Below are positions 26,840 through 39,214 of a stretch of DNA of 64,000 nt, in pieces. The notes under the pieces are model-generated. The model was given only the letters and a program-made list of their open reading frames with translations, did not search any database and was not told the DNA's origin. This DNA comes from Absidia repens (lineage: Eukaryota > Mucoromycota > Mucoromycetes > Mucorales > Cunninghamellaceae), in contig MCGE01000002.1 in assembly GCA_002105175.1 (NCBI GenBank), positions 806,001 to 870,000 of the forward strand, read 5' to 3'. Position 1 is the stretch's first letter, and each line of letters opens with the position of its first letter. A program made the position numbers and the translations under genes.

Positions 26840-28429
26840 TCAAACTCGAGCCTGCTGAGTTTTTTGTAGATCGGCAAATGGCCTGCTTGGATGAGAAGTA
26901 GTAGATGAATATGACACACTTTGAGCAGAAGTTGACGATGTATTAGGAATTGAATGATGCTGATAATGGTGAGAAGATGGGATAGACTGTGTCGAAGCGG
27001 TAGGAGGAGCAGGATGTTGAAGTGAATGTTGTTTCGATGAATGTCCTTGGACCCGTTCATGACGTCGTAATGCATCCATTCTGGTGAACTTCTTTCCACA
27101 TTGGTCACAGTAGCAAAAAGGACGGTTCTTCAAATGGATAGTTTGATGGCGAGATAAATCATACGATCGTCGAAAGGTCTGACCACAGATCCGACCAGAT
27201 GGAGAGTCAATCACTTGTTGGCATAAAAATTGTCCAGAATGTTTTTGTTGTGGATAAAAGTGATGGTGCTTTGTCGGACGTTGAGGTGAATGTAATTGAT
27301 GACGATGTTGCTGCTGATATGAATATCGATGGTGATGACGTTGAAATGTACTATGGTGAGAATGAGCTCTTTCCATGCAAGGAGTAGGTGGTGATAAAGA
27401 GGGTGCTGTCGTTATTGTCGGTTTGGGCCCAGGAGCTGGTGATTTTAAAGAGGAGAGAGAAATAGATGAAGGATGAGGAGAGGTGATGCCAGGAAGATAA
27501 AGCTGTTGTCGTTGAGGGGATTGCTGGAGAGGCGCTAATTGAGGAGGAAGTGAAGGATTGTTATCCAAGGAAGGAGAAGAAGTAATGGATGATAGTGCAG
27601 GTAATTTGATGGTAATTGGTGAAGATGGTGCCGTAGAAGCCCGACGCATTTCCAATGGATGAATAGTATGACTATGAGGAGATGATGGTGAAGAAGTTTG
27701 AATGGTAGAGATGGTGTTGCTGTTGGCGTAAGGTGGATAAGTAGGGTTTCTCGAAACGACAGTAGGTAAAGTCGTTTGTGATGTGTCCGCCGACTTGACC
27801 CGCTGCTTTTTTTTGGAAGGTTCTTCCATGGAGACTCCAGAGTCCTTACGTGTACATGATGTATCGTCGTCAGATGATCCACTATTGTCAAATTGTTGAT
27901 GAAGCAAAGATATATGTTTTCCAAGAGGCGAAGAAGGAGAACATCTATGGTTTCTTATGGTGTCTTGACTGTCAGTCCATCTGAGAACGGTCGGTTTGAT
28001 TACCGGGACCTTATCTAAAAGTAAAAAAAAAGTCCAATGTGAGAAAAATATGTCAACCTCGTTTGCGCACCCCGATTGCCCATATTGATTTCTAAGCATT
28101 TACTTTTTTTCGGTCGATCAGATTTCGGATAAAGGATAATTTCAGTATTAGTGTTCTTCATATCACGCATAATCTCTTGCTGTAAGGTTTGATTGTCATG
28201 AATGATGTGCTGCCCTTTTACCACAAAATCGTAGGATGACACATGGATGCCCTATGTCATTATAAGCAGTGGTTATTACTTGACAAGATCGTATTTGTAA
28301 AGCTATAGTATTATTTTTTATTACCTTGAATGCAGTCTCGACGTGTTTTGTAAGTCCCTCAAACGATAGTGGGTTTGAATGGTGGAAGGAAATTGAATGA
28401 ACTTGTTGATTCCAACGGACACTGAGCAT
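26840..28429 (-). CDS. C2H2 zinc-finger protein with PB1-like N-terminus
   Basis: Three exons (28325-28429, 28104-28251, 26840-28014) encode 475 aa. Two fingers lie near residues 347-409: an unusual first one with CQQVIDSPSGRICGQTFRRSYDLSRHQTIH (C-x(n)-C spacing longer than normal), then YCDQCGKKFTRMDALRRHERVQGH. The linker LKNRPF replaces the common TGEKP. The first ~85 residues (MLSVRWNQQVHSISFHHSNP to about SDRPKK) look like a PB1 or ubiquitin-like fold (basic strand, F-x-x-L, helix), which is inference. Between them are Ser/Pro/His-rich stretches and a possible nuclear signal (SKKKQRVK). It is probably a DNA-binding regulator; targets are unknown. It is convergent with Sm-D1. Confidence 0.75.
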
Positions 28430-30558
28430 AAAGAGAATGGGGAAGAAGATTAGTTAAATGACATTTTCATACTAGTTCAGGGATGTCATACTTTATAGTC
28501 GAGGATATCATCACAATAATGAATATTAGTAAAAGAATGTGAGGGGGAATGTAGGGTCAAAGATAATGAAAGAAAGGCAGAAAGTAAACGGAAAGAAAGA
28601 GAGTTCAATGGCGGTGTTTAAAAATATGAAAAGAAGCAGGATTTATGGATTTCAAAAAAGAAAGGGGTGGCAATTGGGGAAACAAAGGGTATTTTAACAG
28701 TTCAGTTCTAAAAGGTACTAAGATATTGATGGTGGCTAATGGATAATGAAGTAGAAACATGTGGCAAAACTATTATCTCGGCCAACACTCTGAACGTGGA
28801 CTCTCCCCAATCTCTATATGTTACAACTTGGTCTTACTTTTGCTTTTAGTTCCTTCTCGCTATTATTTTTTTACCCCTGAAAGTCATTGTGAGTTGCTGT
28901 GTTTGACATCTTGCCACATTCTGATGACGATTCTTTAGTCACGCATCCCTTCTATAGTCTCCTTTTTTAAAGATATATATTCTCGCTCACCTTTCTTCTC
29001 CATCATGTGACCAGTGATGACCTATTTCCATTTTTTATTTTTTATTTTTGCATCATCTTCAATACCATCAGTGATGATAACATTCCAATATTAACCTTCT
29101 AACCAATGAAAACAAGAGTTCCTTGATTTGTCAATAATTGTTTTAGGACTTTACTTATGCAGGTCCGATTATAAAGTCCAAGTTTTTTTTTATTCTTAAA
29201 ATAGAATGTAAAAAAAAGGCCGTAGTAGAGGAGAAGGAAGAAGAGGAGAAGGTTTCCTATTCATACAATGAGCTTGAAACGTGCCATTCCGCATTTTTTT
29301 TTTCTTTTTTTTTCAATGACCCTTCATGTTATAGGTTTGATTGTTCCAAAAACATGAGGTACAAAAACCCACCATACATCCCTCGTTTTCCCTCAAATAT
29401 GAAATCATGGATTACTTATTCCTCATCTGTCTCATTTTCTCCTATAAAGTAACAAGTGGTGTATGCCTCATGTACTATACCGTGTCATACATATGAAGCA
29501 TATACTCCTATGATAATGGTTGAATATAAACCTGGCTCTATAATATTAAATGGATTCCATGATACTTCTCCTTCTCATCTTGTAGTGTTTTTTTTTCTTT
29601 TTTTTTGTATGTTTCAAGGGGAAAACACGTCAATGTGTGAGGAACCTTTTGGCATGAACTGTTTTAAAACGCCGCCCAATCACCCTCTCTCTGATCTTGA
29701 CGATCACTTTTATCCGTACTTCCCCTCTTTTTGCCTTCGCATCCAGACATTCATCGTAACCAGCATCCCTCATAATAGAACCCCTTTCCCGAAGCTGTAA
29801 ACGATCTACTAAAAAATAAAAAGTGCAAAGTAGTGAAACATACAAAAAAAAACCAGGGGCAGTAAAAATATTCACACAACGAACAAAATGGCATCAGTAC
29901 CATAAACATGAGCATATATTTTTAGTCTCCCTATGTACCCTTTATAGTGACAGTAGTATCATTTTTATAGAGATTTAACCATAAAGAAAATAAAAAAATA
30001 AAAAATAACAACAGAAAAGGTTACCAAGTACCCCACAAAAGGGGTCTCATTTTTTGTGCAGTTTGGAGTCGATATTTAAATCCCGCTGGATTTCATGTAA
30101 TAACATAACCTGCATGTACACAAGACAAAGTCAAAAAAAAAAAAAAAAATAGGTTTTGTTTTATTTCATTTGGCATAAAAGTAATTCAATAATAATAAAA
30201 AGAAAAATGTTCTAAATAAAGTAAACAAGGGAAATAAAAAAAAAAATCTATAGAAATAGGGGGGAGGGAGATAGATTGAATGGCATGCTTGAAAAATAAA
30301 ATGGGTAATGGGTGGGAAGAATGATAACAAATAAATTAATATGGAACTAAAATCATTATAATGTGTAATGATAAAGTATAAATGAAGTTGAATAAATCAA
30401 TAATAATAATAAAAAAGGTAGTATGTGTGGTATTAAAAAGAAAGAAAAAGACTATGATATGATAGAGGAAGAGGGGACTGAGTGAGCATAAAAGTGATTG
30501 ATATCTAAAAAAACAACAATGAAAAATGAGAAACTAAAAAGTAAGGGATAAATAATGC
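28430..30558. other. 2.1-kb intergenic region without recognised genes
   Basis: AT-rich DNA holding the promoter side of the zinc-finger gene and the 3' flank of the kinase gene. A-runs occur near 30133-30149 and 30239-30246. Overlapping open frames at 29456-29800 (+) and 29630-29875 (-) have no domain and T-rich codons. No copy of the dispersed element was found here. Confidence 0.5.
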
Positions 30559-32424
30559 TTAGTATTGAGGAAGAACATGGTTGGCGAAGCGAGACAGTTC
30601 ATGGGAAGTGGCACATGGAAGTAAGTCACTCTTGATGTGAGCATCGATTTCCTATAATAAAATATATCATGAGTCTCAAAAATCATGATACCTTAACTAA
30701 TCCGCTGTTTTGTACCCTTACCATTAAGACATCCTTGGCTGAAGGACGAGTAGAGGCTTCTTCATCCAGTAACCAGGCAACAAGACCTCTCATATACATT
30801 GAAGGGTGGCTGTAGGTGAATGTAGGACTTGGTTCGGTGGCAATAATATCAAATAATTCTTCTTCATCCTTGATCAAGTAGTGAGGAGGTACCCGATCCA
30901 TCATTTCGATAATCGTAATACCAAGAGACCACATATCAATTTTTTCGTTGTAATATTCTTCACGAATCACTTCAGGAGCCATCCTACATATTGTAAATAT
31001 ATATATATATAGATTATTGTATCATTTCATATTTTCATCATTTCCGTCATTCTATTTTTGTCTTTATTACCATTTGGTTGTACCCAATCTATCGCGGTTT
31101 CGACGATCAACGCGAGCAGCCAAACCAAAATCAGCTGATTCATATACATAAAGCAATTCAGTAAATACATATTTATATATATTTATATATTTTTTTGTAC
31201 ATTCCTTTATTCCACTTACCTAATTTAATTTGACCATCCCAGCCTAAAAGTAGATTTTCGCACTTGACATCACGATGTAGAAGTCCTTTGCTGTGCAAAT
31301 AAATCAACGCCTTGAGAGTTTCACAAGCAATGTGTACCGTAAAGCCTTCAGGAATACCACGTTGACAAAGAATAGCGAATATGGAGCAGCGCATCAGGTC
31401 CATCGCCATCCAAATATCATCACGGCACATGGTAACTTCACGTAGTTTGATCAGATTGGGATGTCCACTAGCCATAATGCGTAATTCACGAAGGATAGCT
31501 GCTCTGTATTCACAATCGGGATCCAACTTGCACCGTTTGATAGCTAGTTGTACGTTGGGTTGTTTCCTAAAGTTGGCCTTGACAACTGCACCGTTGACAC
31601 TAATCATAAAAATAAAAAATGTCGTACAAAACGTGAATAATTAGAAACGGAGTCTAAAAAGGGCTTGATCGGTCAACTGCTTTGCTTACCCAGTTCCAAT
31701 TTCCTTGAAGTCAGAGTATCGTTGGCGAGGATCAGAAGTACGCACAGAGACCTTGGGTAAGATTTTCCGCATCTTGGCTTCAAACTTATTTTCAGCACGG
31801 GCTAAGGGTGGCAATTTAGGGACTTGATAATGAGGACTAGGAGGATACCATGGACGCTAAATTTGAACGTATATGAGTATATATCATCAAAACGCTGTTA
31901 ATTTCGTGAATTATACCTTTGTCACTTGTTTCGCAGGATCCATGGCTCTTAATTTCAAGGCGACAGGTTGTTCAGGTTTCAGATAGGCATTTCCGAGAAT
32001 ATCAGGTACTTCGTAGTATCCAGGGGAACGCCAAACATCCTAACATAAAACGGTATGATTGATTAATTACATTTATCAATATATCATCGTCATCATTCCC
32101 CATCTCGAGCTTCCTTGGTTACCTTATTTGAATTGGAAGTTGAGTTGATGAATTTTCGATCAGAAAACGAGGATTGACGACGTAAATTTCCAGTTGATTT
32201 GCGTTTTGGGTGAACGGAGGTCGCCGGCTGTAAGGTATTTGATTTATTGCTAGTACAGTTGGGTTCGGATTTGCTTTTTTGAAGGGTCGTCATCTAATAA
32301 AAGAGAATGAGAAAAAGACAGAGAGACAATGAGTTGAGGTTAAAGCAATAAAGGGATCAATGGCAGGTAAGCTTACCTTCGATGAGTGAGATTTGGAGGT
32401 TCGTTTATGAGCGATGCTTTGCAT
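30559..32424 (-). CDS. PAK/Ste20-like protein kinase
   Basis: Eight exons (32377-32424, 32123-32293, 31917-32039, 31690-31856, 31220-31599, 31071-31134, 30722-30983, 30559-30651) encode 435 aa. The kinase domain has the Gly loop EIGTGVNGAVVKAN, the ATP-anchoring Lys191 in QLAIKRC, the catalytic loop HRDVKCEN (Asp280), DFGLAAR (Asp298) and GTTKWMAPEVI, so it looks active. WMAPEVI and the overall layout place it near PAK/Ste20 kinases. The basic, Ser-rich N-terminus (about 114 residues) shows no CRIB/PBD or PH domain, unlike typical PAKs, so small-GTPase control is not evident. A conserved-looking linker (DVWRSPGYYEVPDILGNAYL) precedes the kinase domain. An upstream non-coding exon is likely. 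It is divergent from the Ser-rich gene. Confidence 0.85.
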
Positions 32425-33220
32425 TCTTTCTATAACTTGAACAAAACTGAAAGGATAAAAAAGAAAGAGAGAGAGAGAGAAAGAAAAAGAAAAATGAGAG
32501 AGGGAGTAGGAGTTGAATAGTAATAACAAGGAGTGTGCACAGCAGGAAGGGGCAAAATATGTTTGAAGAGTGCGGTGTAAAAAGTGTATAAACTCGTTTT
32601 TTTTTTAGGAGAGAAGAGAGGATAATTGACTAAAACGAGAGATTGACAAGGAAATGGTAAAGGAAGGATAAGTCTAAAGGAATGATGATGGGGTCAAAAA
32701 ATAAAAAATAGAAAAAGTGATGTTTATGAGAGAAAAAAGAGTCGGATATGAAATTCAAAGGGATGAAAAGTTTTTAAAATGGCGGATATTGGGTGGTGCA
32801 ACCTTACTATGAGGCACATGATTGCATTTTTTTGTTACACTATGAAGTCGCTGCCACTGTGGATTTGAGAAATTGTCATTATCTAAAAGTCATATATGCA
32901 CGCTTTTCATGACGTGCAAGTAATAGTAATACTTTTTGCATGATCTTCATTTGATCTAAACTTTGCTGACTGCTTCTTTTTTCTTCGCATGTCCTCTAGA
33001 TTAAAAATATAAATACTGTATGTACTTACATAATGGAAACAGTACTGTATTGTTATGGAAACATGCAACAACAACTGTACTGTACCTTGAAGTAAGACGG
33101 TCGCCACAGCCAAACAGGATTCCTGTTTTAAATCCCGCAGATCGCATTGACGCTTAAAATCTCAAAAAAAAAAAAATTGTTCCTTTTTTCTTTTTTTCTT
33201 TTTTCATTATCTATCACATC
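32425..33220. promoter_or_regulatory. Divergent promoter, kinase / Ser-rich protein
   Basis: 796 bp. The kinase side has an AG-rich (CT on the coding strand) tract at about 32460-32510. The other side has T/C-rich DNA at 33165-33205. A minus-strand frame at 32907-33113 has no domain. Confidence 0.4.
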
Positions 33221-33889
33221 ATGACTCTATCAAAATCATCATTGTACAGGGATAAACGACATTCCATTTCAAAAACCTTTTCATGGCTACCATCACCAAT
33301 CACGAACAGTGCCAAAGATGACCGCCATCGTACCAGTGCTCCTTTTCTCAACACTCATATGAATTTTACTGCACCAACACTCACATTATCACCTTCATCC
33401 ACTTCATCCACTTCTTCTCCAACGACTAAAAAACTTGGTTTTTTTAGTAAATTTAAATCGTCATCTACTGAATTGGATCAAATACTTTCCTCGTCCGATG
33501 AAGAAGAGGAAGAGCGCCAATCCCCTCGTACTCCCCGGGATTCTCAGCAATTAGCGTCGTCTTCCTCCTCACCTATTGCGATACAATCCACATCCTCTTC
33601 TGCCATTTTACCTACAATATCATCATCACCACCCAAAATCGCATCAAGTACCAAGACACCGTCTACAGATTCGATATCAGTACAAGTCACATACAAATCA
33701 GCTTCACCTTTGATCAACCAATCACCACCACCTCATCCACCTCAACACGCATCGTTAAATCAATATGTTCAAAATGTCTTGGCATCTACTTTTGACGATG
33801 TGGACAAAACAATCGAAATGGCATGGGACCAAGACAGGCGACAACTCGAAATAGATTTATTGACTCCTGCACCTTTCCAATATTCCTAG
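33221..33889 (+). CDS. Hypothetical Ser/Pro-rich protein
   Basis: Intronless, 222 aa, ATG preceded by T/C-rich DNA. No named family is recognised. Visible features are a basic N-terminus, a LGFFSKFK patch followed by an acidic SSSDEEEEERQSPRTPRD segment (possible phosphorylation sites), long Ser/Thr/Pro runs, and a folded-looking C-terminus (LNQYVQNVLASTFDDVDKTIEMAWDQDRRQLEIDLL) that may be an amphipathic helix. Codon use and composition resemble neighbouring genes. A regulatory or scaffold role is possible but not supported by any motif. AATAAAA near 33968 is a likely polyadenylation signal. Confidence 0.6.
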   Translation: MTLSKSSLYRDKRHSISKTFSWLPSPITNSAKDDRHRTSAPFLNTHMNFTAPTLTLSPSSTSSTSSPTTKKLGFFSKFKSSSTELDQILSSSDEEEEERQSPRTPRDSQQLASSSSSPIAIQSTSSSAILPTISSSPPKIASSTKTPSTDSISVQVTYKSASPLINQSPPPHPPQHASLNQYVQNVLASTFDDVDKTIEMAWDQDRRQLEIDLLTPAPFQYS

Positions 33890-35439
33890 CGAACATGCAC
33901 TACTGTATTTATTTAGTTTAGTATCTTTTTTTTATTTTTTGTTTACTGTATTTGTGTATGATATCTCAATAAAATTTTTTTACTCACCACTAAAAATTGA
34001 AACATCTTGTCTTTTTGTTTTTGTTTTTTTTTTGCAATATCAGGGCTTTGTTTTTTTATCACGTAGTACGAATCGTCAAAGCCTAGGCATGATTGTGTTG
34101 GGAAATAGGTGGATTTTGAATATTTAAACCAGTGATTTACGCTAGTATGTGCACACTTTACTGTAAGTTAACGATCTTCTATAAACAGATCTTCCTCTTT
34201 GTCTATTTTTAACTCGATGACTTTATTTGGTGCCTAGAGCGAAGCTTTGATGGCGGGCATTGAAATCCTGACACCTATATTTTCCCCCCCTTTTTATGCA
34301 AATACTCAATTACATGGACTATACATGCTACTCTGGATTAGCTTGAAGGTCACTGATGAATTGTGCTTCATGTTCTGCTTGAATATTGATGATTAACTTT
34401 TATACAATTAAATTTACACTGCTAGGAACAAATCCAATTGGTGGTTTGCCCAATATGTGGAACATTAGGGAGAGTTGGCATTGGGAAACATTCACAAAGG
34501 TATAGATATGCTAATGTCAATGCAACAGCATTCATACGTTATATTTATTAAAAATTTACTTTACAGTCAAATTACATTGGAAGAAACCTGGCTAAACTCA
34601 TGGGCGCTTTTGCTCTTGTAATGTATGTGGCTTGGCAGAAAGCAATGGGCTACAAAAAGTGAAGGGTACATACTGTATACTATATATATCAAGGACCATT
34701 CCATGTGACAAACTATGGAAGTAGAACTACGCAAAATTGAAAGTCTGGTGCTTTAGGTGTACAATGCTTCTAATGACATTTTTGCTTTGTGCTTTTGGCG
34801 ATCAAATATTGCTTCATTCACCAATAGAACCATGGACTTGGAAGAAACATTGTGCTTATTACGAACTTCGCTCTAAAAATAACTCGAATGAAATGCTCCT
34901 GCTTGATATATGCAAAAACCTGGGACTTGATGGTCATTTAATTTATCCAACGAACTTGAATCGGTTGGTGCTCTTTGAAGACGCTACTTCTGTAAGTACC
35001 GCAAAAAACCCCCCCGAGGGAACTACTTCCTATAATTTAGTATACTCAATATCATCTTATTTTGCTCCGTAGCTCTTCTCTTTACCCGATGTCTCTTCTT
35101 TTCTTTTATCTGCGTACTATATTATAGATGCTCTTGCTCTGTGACCATTTATTCTTAGTTTAGTATTGCGCAGAATATATTAGAACGTTTAGTATGTTTT
35201 TTTTTATGATCTCAATAAAATATGCGTGTCTACCATTTTCATAACCACTGCCTTTTGCAAACAACTACAAAAAATATTTTATGGTTATGACATACCAACG
35301 CAGGGAATCAAAAACCGAAAACAAAAAAAAAAAAAAAAGTATTCTATACACTGAACGAGATATGTTTGCTTGGTTTTTATCCCCTAGTTATTGGCTCCAG
35401 CATTCGCTCAACATCCAGTCTCTTTGAAAAAGCACCCTT
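33890..35439. other. Intergenic region with possible gene fragments
   Basis: On the plus strand, 34425-34499 reads as a possible exon (GAACAAATCC...) containing a CPICGT zinc-knuckle-like motif and a donor (gtatag). An open frame at about 34737-35072 encodes ~110 residues without a recognised domain and with no ATG at its 5' end. No consistent splice model joins them. They could be relics of a gene or transposon. An A-run lies near 35320-35339. Confidence 0.35.
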
Positions 35440-35770
35440 AGACGTTTCATTCTCCGCCCGGGTTCCTATTTTTATTTCTTTCCCTCTTTTCTTTTTCTTT
35501 TTCTTTTTTTAGGGCGTCATCTTCATTGATAGCCCCAATGAGATGATGGGTAATCTGGGATTAGTATTAGAACTTGAATTAGGGGCATTTTGAAAAATGC
35601 AGTACAAACATCATGGGGAAACCCTTTCATTTAGGTATCGTGATTTGGGACTACCATTAGGATAGCCTTCATCTTAGCTGTTATGAAATCGTCATTAGAT
35701 TAGTCTAGTGTTAGTATCATAGTTTATGTCTACGTTTAAATAAAATATAGTTTGTTTTTTACCATTATTC
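35440..35770 (+). repeat. Dispersed element family, copy 4
   Basis: It has the box in the variant form CTCCGCCCGGG (the CACGTG replaced by CCCGGG near 35457-35462), the pyrimidine tract at about 35465-35512, the core CATGGGGAAACCCTTTCATTT near 35611-35631, and a TAAATAAAATATAG signal near 35738-35750. It shares GTTATGAAA and ATCATAG variants with copy 1. A 3' half is not evident. Confidence 0.8.
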
Positions 35771-36104
35771 TCTATCATATCTTTTCATTGTCTTCTCGAC
35801 CGGTGTACTGTGGGGTAGCTTAAATGCAGGGAGTGTGTGCGCAAAAAAAAAAAAAGTGAGTTGGTGATGATATTAGGCAATCTCGTTAAACTGTAGTGCT
35901 CACCGCTCCGCCTACTAGACTCCAAAAAAAAAGGCAATGACGGGCGTATAAAATACAATCAATGGTTATGATAATAACTTGGGAGTATATCTACAATAGG
36001 AAGTGAACTAGGGCTGCATATAGGTTCCTGGGCATTTAACGGCCTCGTATGCAAATAATTGTCAAGTCACTTATAAAAGCTATAATAGTGACAGTGTCAA
36101 CTAC

Positions 36105-36745
36105 CTTATCTCTTGTTAATAAAAAGAACATATTTTATTGAAGCGTATTGATGATACTAAAACTAAAGGCAAGGGGTTCATTGTAACAAGAGATTTTAAC
36201 GGAAGGATCTATTGGAGGAAACATGAGGGAAACTAACAGGAGACCTAAAGAATGGTCAACACAAATCTAAAGGGGCATTGTGAAATGGGATGTACTATAC
36301 TGTACCAAGACATGAAGATGACTAAACGGACATCTGCTATTGAAAAACAACAACGTCAGCACTAATCAAAAGGGAGATGAACGTAGTAAAACAGAGATCT
36401 ATTACGCAAGACATGAGAGACTAATGGAACATTTTTCATCGAAATATGTGAAAATAAGCATATTTTATTAATATATTGATGCATTCTATGGCAAACTTAC
36501 ACTATGCGACGCTAATAAAGGCTCCTAAATCCTCACTCCAAAATGAAAGGTTTCCCCATACATCTTGTAATCCCTAATCTGAAAACTCTTCTAAGCTAGT
36601 TCGGACGATATTCTGGTATCATCATAATCTCAAAGAGATTAAACTGATGAAGAGCAAAAAAAAATAAATAAGAGTAAACAAAAAATCCACGTGGGCGGCA
36701 TTTGAATTCTTCCAATTTTTGGGTTGTCCACCAGTTTCTGATAAA
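36105..36745 (-). repeat. Dispersed element family, copy 5 (reverse)
   Basis: Read on the minus strand it has ATCAGAAACTGGTGGACAA, then GCCGCCCACGTGG with CACGTG at 36688-36693, the core at about 36550-36580, an AATAAAATATG signal near 36459-36470, and a long 3' half with CATGTTTCCTCCAATAGATC and a final CAATAAAATATG near 36129-36140. It faces copy 4 tail to tail. Confidence 0.85.
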
Positions 36746-37082
36746 ATAAAATATAAAAACAAAAAGGCTGAGGGTTAGATCTGGGCAGCGAAAACATATA
36801 TTGCGCAGTAAATAAATAAAAAGAATACATGTATAGCATAATACAATATGGATAAAAAGACGGAAACTTTATTGAGTTGACACTTTCTAAAATAAAGGAT
36901 GATTCAAAAAAAGGACTACTGTATATAACTACTTTCCCTTATCAAAATAGCAGGAGAAGAAATAAAAAGGAGGGATAAAGGGAGGAAGTGAATAGAATAG
37001 GAAATACTATATAAAAGCATAAAGATTAAAAAAAAGGGGGAGAAAAAGGTAGATGAAGGTAAGAAGAGGAATGGGGGTTTGT
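36746..37082. other. 3' flank of prohibitin-2 gene
   Basis: AT-rich; minus-strand AATAAA-like signals are present; no gene seen. Confidence 0.4.
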
Positions 37083-38484
37083 CTAATTCTTCGCAGTTTC
37101 AGCATTGTTGGCATTAACGTTGAGTAACAAGGTGTCAGAGTCGAGCATGACACGATTACCACTTCGAGAGATGACGGAGGCAATTTCACGAGCGGCTTCA
37201 ATACGCTTGAGTTCCAAGAAACCAGGCTTGTTCTTGATGGCTTCACCAATCAATTCAGCGGATTTAGCTTCACCTTGAGCACGGACAATCTATTCAATCA
37301 TGCACAGCACCAAAATAATAATAACAAGAGGGATGAGAAATCTTTACTAACTCATCATCTGTACATCTAATCTATGTCTCTATTTTTCACACTTGCATCC
37401 TACATATATATACACCACTTACCACTGATTGCTTTTCTTGACGGGCTTTATCGACAACAAAGGCAGCACGTTGAGCATCTTGTTGGGCGATTTGTTTGGC
37501 TTCCACAGCAGATTCAAAGACAGGAGAGAAACCGACATGAGTAATGGAAACATCATCCAAAACAATGTTGAAACGTAAAGCACGACGGACCAGGTTTTCA
37601 CGGACTAATCGAGACACACGTTCACGTTGGGTAATCAATTGAGAGGCAGTGAATTGGGCGACCACCGATTTCAGGACTTCATTAACAATAGAAGGAAGAA
37701 TACGTTCATCATAATCTTGGCCAAGCGTACGGTAGACAGTAGCAAGCTGATCGACACGAGGCTTGGACAACACACGACAGGTAATGTTGACCATTTGCAA
37801 ATCTAAATAATATCACAATGGAATCGTTGATATATCATACTACTAGCGCCTGATCAATCGTTATTTTTTCAATCCTGCTTACCTTTGGTACCAGTCAAGG
37901 AACCAACGTTGCGAGGTTTGGCACGGACGTCGTAAACAACGGGCGTTTCGAACCAGGGAATCATAAAGTGAGTACCTTCATTGTAGACAGTATTTTGGAC
38001 ACCAAAAAGACGAGTGTACTTGATAGCACGGTGACCACCATCAACTATAATATTTTTCAAAAAAAAAAAAAAAAAAAAAAAAGAACACCTCAAGTTAGTT
38101 CATTCGTACCAGTCTCATAATAGCGTCAAGCACTTTGTCTCGTCTCCCTTCCTCGTATCCTCCTAATGATTGTCGTTGTGAGGTCAAAACCCAAGCATAC
38201 TATTGTACCACATATGGTTTAAATGAATGCCTTTCAATGCGCCGTTGTAGTAGTATCGCTGTTGCCATAAAATGGAGGGAGGAGGTACAAGAAGAAGAGA
38301 AACAAGAAACAAATAATGTCAGAGTATATATATCAACCTTACCATTGAAAAGAGAGGCGTTAACACCATAACCCAAAGCACCGAGAACAACCAAAGCTCC
38401 AGCGGCAGAGCCAGCGCCTTTACCAGAACCCTTGGGGAACATGCCACCCAACTTTTGCGCTGCTTGTTTAGCTTGTTGAGCCAT
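37083..38484 (-). CDS. PHB2: Prohibitin-2
   Basis: Four exons (38343-38484, 37883-38044, 37423-37802, 37083-37289) encode 296 aa, the normal length. After a short N-terminus comes one hydrophobic segment (about residues 25-48, [20 protein letters not shown]), then [16 protein letters not shown] and the SPFH/prohibitin domain with [22 protein letters not shown] and [17 protein letters not shown] coiled-coil rich in Gln/Ala/Glu leads to LLLNVNAN near the C-terminus. With Phb1 the protein forms ring complexes in the mitochondrial inner membrane that hold m-AAA proteases and cristae factors. Codon use is biased toward C-ending codons, consistent with high expression. Intron 1 is long (about 300 nt) and ends just after an A-run on the plus strand at 38060-38081. 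Confidence 0.95.
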
Positions 38485-39214
38485 GTCAAATATATATATA
38501 AAAAAAGAAAGTATTTAAATGTGGAAAGAAAAGAAAAAAAGGAAACTAAAATTATGTTTTTTTTCCCTACCTTCTTTCGTTCCCAGACGAGAGTGTAAAA
38601 AAAAAAAGTGGCTGGTTCACATTAAACCTCCGCGCAGGCAGAGCAGATGATTGCCCGAGGCACATTTTTTTGCGTGTGATTTGGCATAACAATAGAGACC
38701 CCACACTAATGTTACCAAGATAACGATAAACCCCGGAATACCTAATAAATATACTTTTATTCATTGAGTATTAGCTGTGAAATAGTGTAATCCGAATAGC
38801 AATAATTTTCTTTGAACCTCCTAAGGTATTATCCGTTTTGGTTACGAAGGGGAGTCGATGAGGTGGGATGCAAATTTGGACAGATCCTCCTTTATAAAGA
38901 CGAGAGATAGCGCTTTGACATATTAACATATAAGATAGAGTAGATCCCGGAGAGAATTTTGTTTTAAATCCAGAGGACTGGGATTAATAAGTGGAGTGGC
39001 AGAGCAAACGCAAACAAAGAGACTCGATCTACAAATGACCTTTTAGATAATGAATTGGGGGGGGATCCAATATAGTCTAGAAGGCCTGTGCGTCTCATTC
39101 AGCAGTTTCTACAATGCATTTCGGGCAAAAAAGAAAACACATTTGCCCAACATCAGGATGCCCTATATACTGGCAAAACACAGCCAAAACAATGATGTTG
39201 CCTAACGACGTATC
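38485..39214. other. Promoter side of PHB2 and intergenic DNA
   Basis: The first ~100 bp upstream of the PHB2 start are A-rich on the plus strand (T-rich on the coding strand). Short frames at 38567-38764 (-) and 39114-39305 (+) have no domain; the second overlaps the start of repeat copy 6. Confidence 0.4.

Noticed and set aside
29456..29875. Two overlapping frames of 114 and 81 aa on opposite strands
   Set aside because: No domain, T-rich codons, no splice or promoter context.
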